A stretch of DNA of 13,824 bases from DATHBP01 sp035296085 (lineage in GTDB: Bacteria; Actinomycetota; Actinomycetes; Propionibacteriales; Nocardioidaceae). The stretch spans positions 1-13,824 of the forward strand of contig DATHBP010000095.1 of the NCBI GenBank assembly GCA_035296085.1, in the 5' to 3' direction. Positions within the stretch are counted from its first letter, which is position 1, and each line of letters opens with the position of its first letter. Shown piece by piece: positions 13,636 to 13,824 of the stretch. Made by a program: the position numbers and the translations under genes. The notes under the pieces were generated by a model. The model had not been told where the DNA came from. It saw only the letters and a list, made by a program, of their open reading frames with translations, and did not search any database.

Positions 13636-13824
13636 GTCAGCCCGGCCCGCCCGCCTTGGTAGCGGACCGTGCTCCTTCGAAGGACCTTGGGCTTATGGGG
13701 GGCCCGGTTCTTCAGGGGTAGGCGCCGTCAACTGGCTGGGAGCCAGAGAGAAGACAGCCCAAGGCGACGCCCACCCCGGAAGAACCGGGCTGGCGCTGCC
13801 GCCTTTTCCCCCATCAACATGGGA
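13636..13824. other. Inverted-repeat-rich region upstream of rep: candidate origin or leader
   Basis: No gene is recognisable in this end stretch. It holds a 12-bp palindrome TCCTTCGAAGGA (13673-13684), a 9-bp pair CCTTGGGCT (13685-13693) and AGCCCAAGG (13756-13764), a 23-bp inverted pair matching at 21 positions (13702-13724 and 13768-13790; inner identical part GCCCGGTTCTTC) and a hairpin CTGGCT/AGCCAG (13732-13746). The 9-bp and 23-bp pairs interlock in the order A-B-A'-B'. Such density just before a replication gene fits a double-strand origin with Rep sites or a structured control leader. Nothing in it proves either. Confidence 0.55.

Larger units (their letters stand above)
8990..13824. 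mobile_element. Integrated element with serine integrase and primase-polymerase Rep (one end only)
   Basis: At least 4.8 kb of inserted DNA begins at the tadA break and continues past the window. It holds, from the junction inward, the serine integrase, an unknown small gene, a primase-polymerase replication gene and an inverted-repeat region, all reading toward the junction. An integrase gene lying at the very edge of the element is the usual layout for serine-integrase phages and integrative elements. A Prim-Pol replication protein fits the RepPP class described for actinomycete integrative and conjugative elements, but plasmid-like or satellite phage elements are not excluded. The left boundary is known to within about 10 bp. 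Confidence 0.85.

Noticed and set aside
1..13824. tRNA, rRNA or CRISPR arrays
   Set aside because: No tandem spaced repeats and no tRNA-like cloverleaf or T-loop sequence were seen on either strand. The element targets a protein gene, not a tRNA.

Overview
The window comes from a high-GC actinobacterium. Coding DNA is G/C-biased at third positions, there are GTG starts and 4-bp ATGA/GTGA overlaps, and the left two thirds match a gene neighbourhood known in Actinobacteria: a MrfA-like DEAD/DEAH helicase beside a Tad-like pilus/secretion cluster (the Rv3649 and Rv3654c-Rv3659c arrangement of Mycobacterium tuberculosis). The genus cannot be fixed from the sequence; a soil-type actinomycete is my guess.

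Chromosomal part (1 to about 8995). On the minus strand, 1-1819 is most of a K+-independent membrane H+-pyrophosphatase (hppA, cut at its 3' end by the window edge). Upstream of it, also on the minus strand, are an anti-sigma regulatory ATPase-fold protein (1987-2433) and its likely partner, a STAS anti-sigma-factor antagonist (2444-2785). Divergent from these, on the plus strand, are the zinc-cluster helicase (2899-5313) and an overlapping two-TM membrane protein (5310-5843). These meet, tail to tail, a minus-strand Tad-like operon read right to left: tadA fragment (8631-8999), tadB (7822-8634), tadC (7056-7820), a 58-residue DUF4244 pilin-like protein (6727-6903), tadE (6246-6647) and a second TadE/TadG-like protein (5863-6249). 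A strong stem-loop separates the pilin gene from tadE, and a hairpin containing both stop codons sits between the convergent operons.

Mobile part (about 8995 to beyond 13824). The tadA gene is cut in its conserved RGAEVVDLL region by an integrated element. Only one end of it is in the window, and the 5' part of tadA should lie beyond the other end. The element encodes, all on the minus strand, a large serine integrase whose 3' end runs into the junction, a 115-residue unknown protein, and an 803-residue primase-polymerase/ATPase replication protein. Upstream of the replication gene is a 190-bp region packed with inverted repeats that looks like an origin or replication-control site. The combination resembles a self-replicating integrative element (AICE-like or plasmid/phage-like), but no transfer or structural genes are visible here.

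The most interesting point is the junction. The integrase frame has no stop of its own: it crosses the attachment core and stays open for about 160 codons through host tadA and tadB in the wrong frame. Integration and excision would therefore swap the C-terminus of the integrase while also breaking or restoring tadA, so the junction could be a two-way genetic switch.
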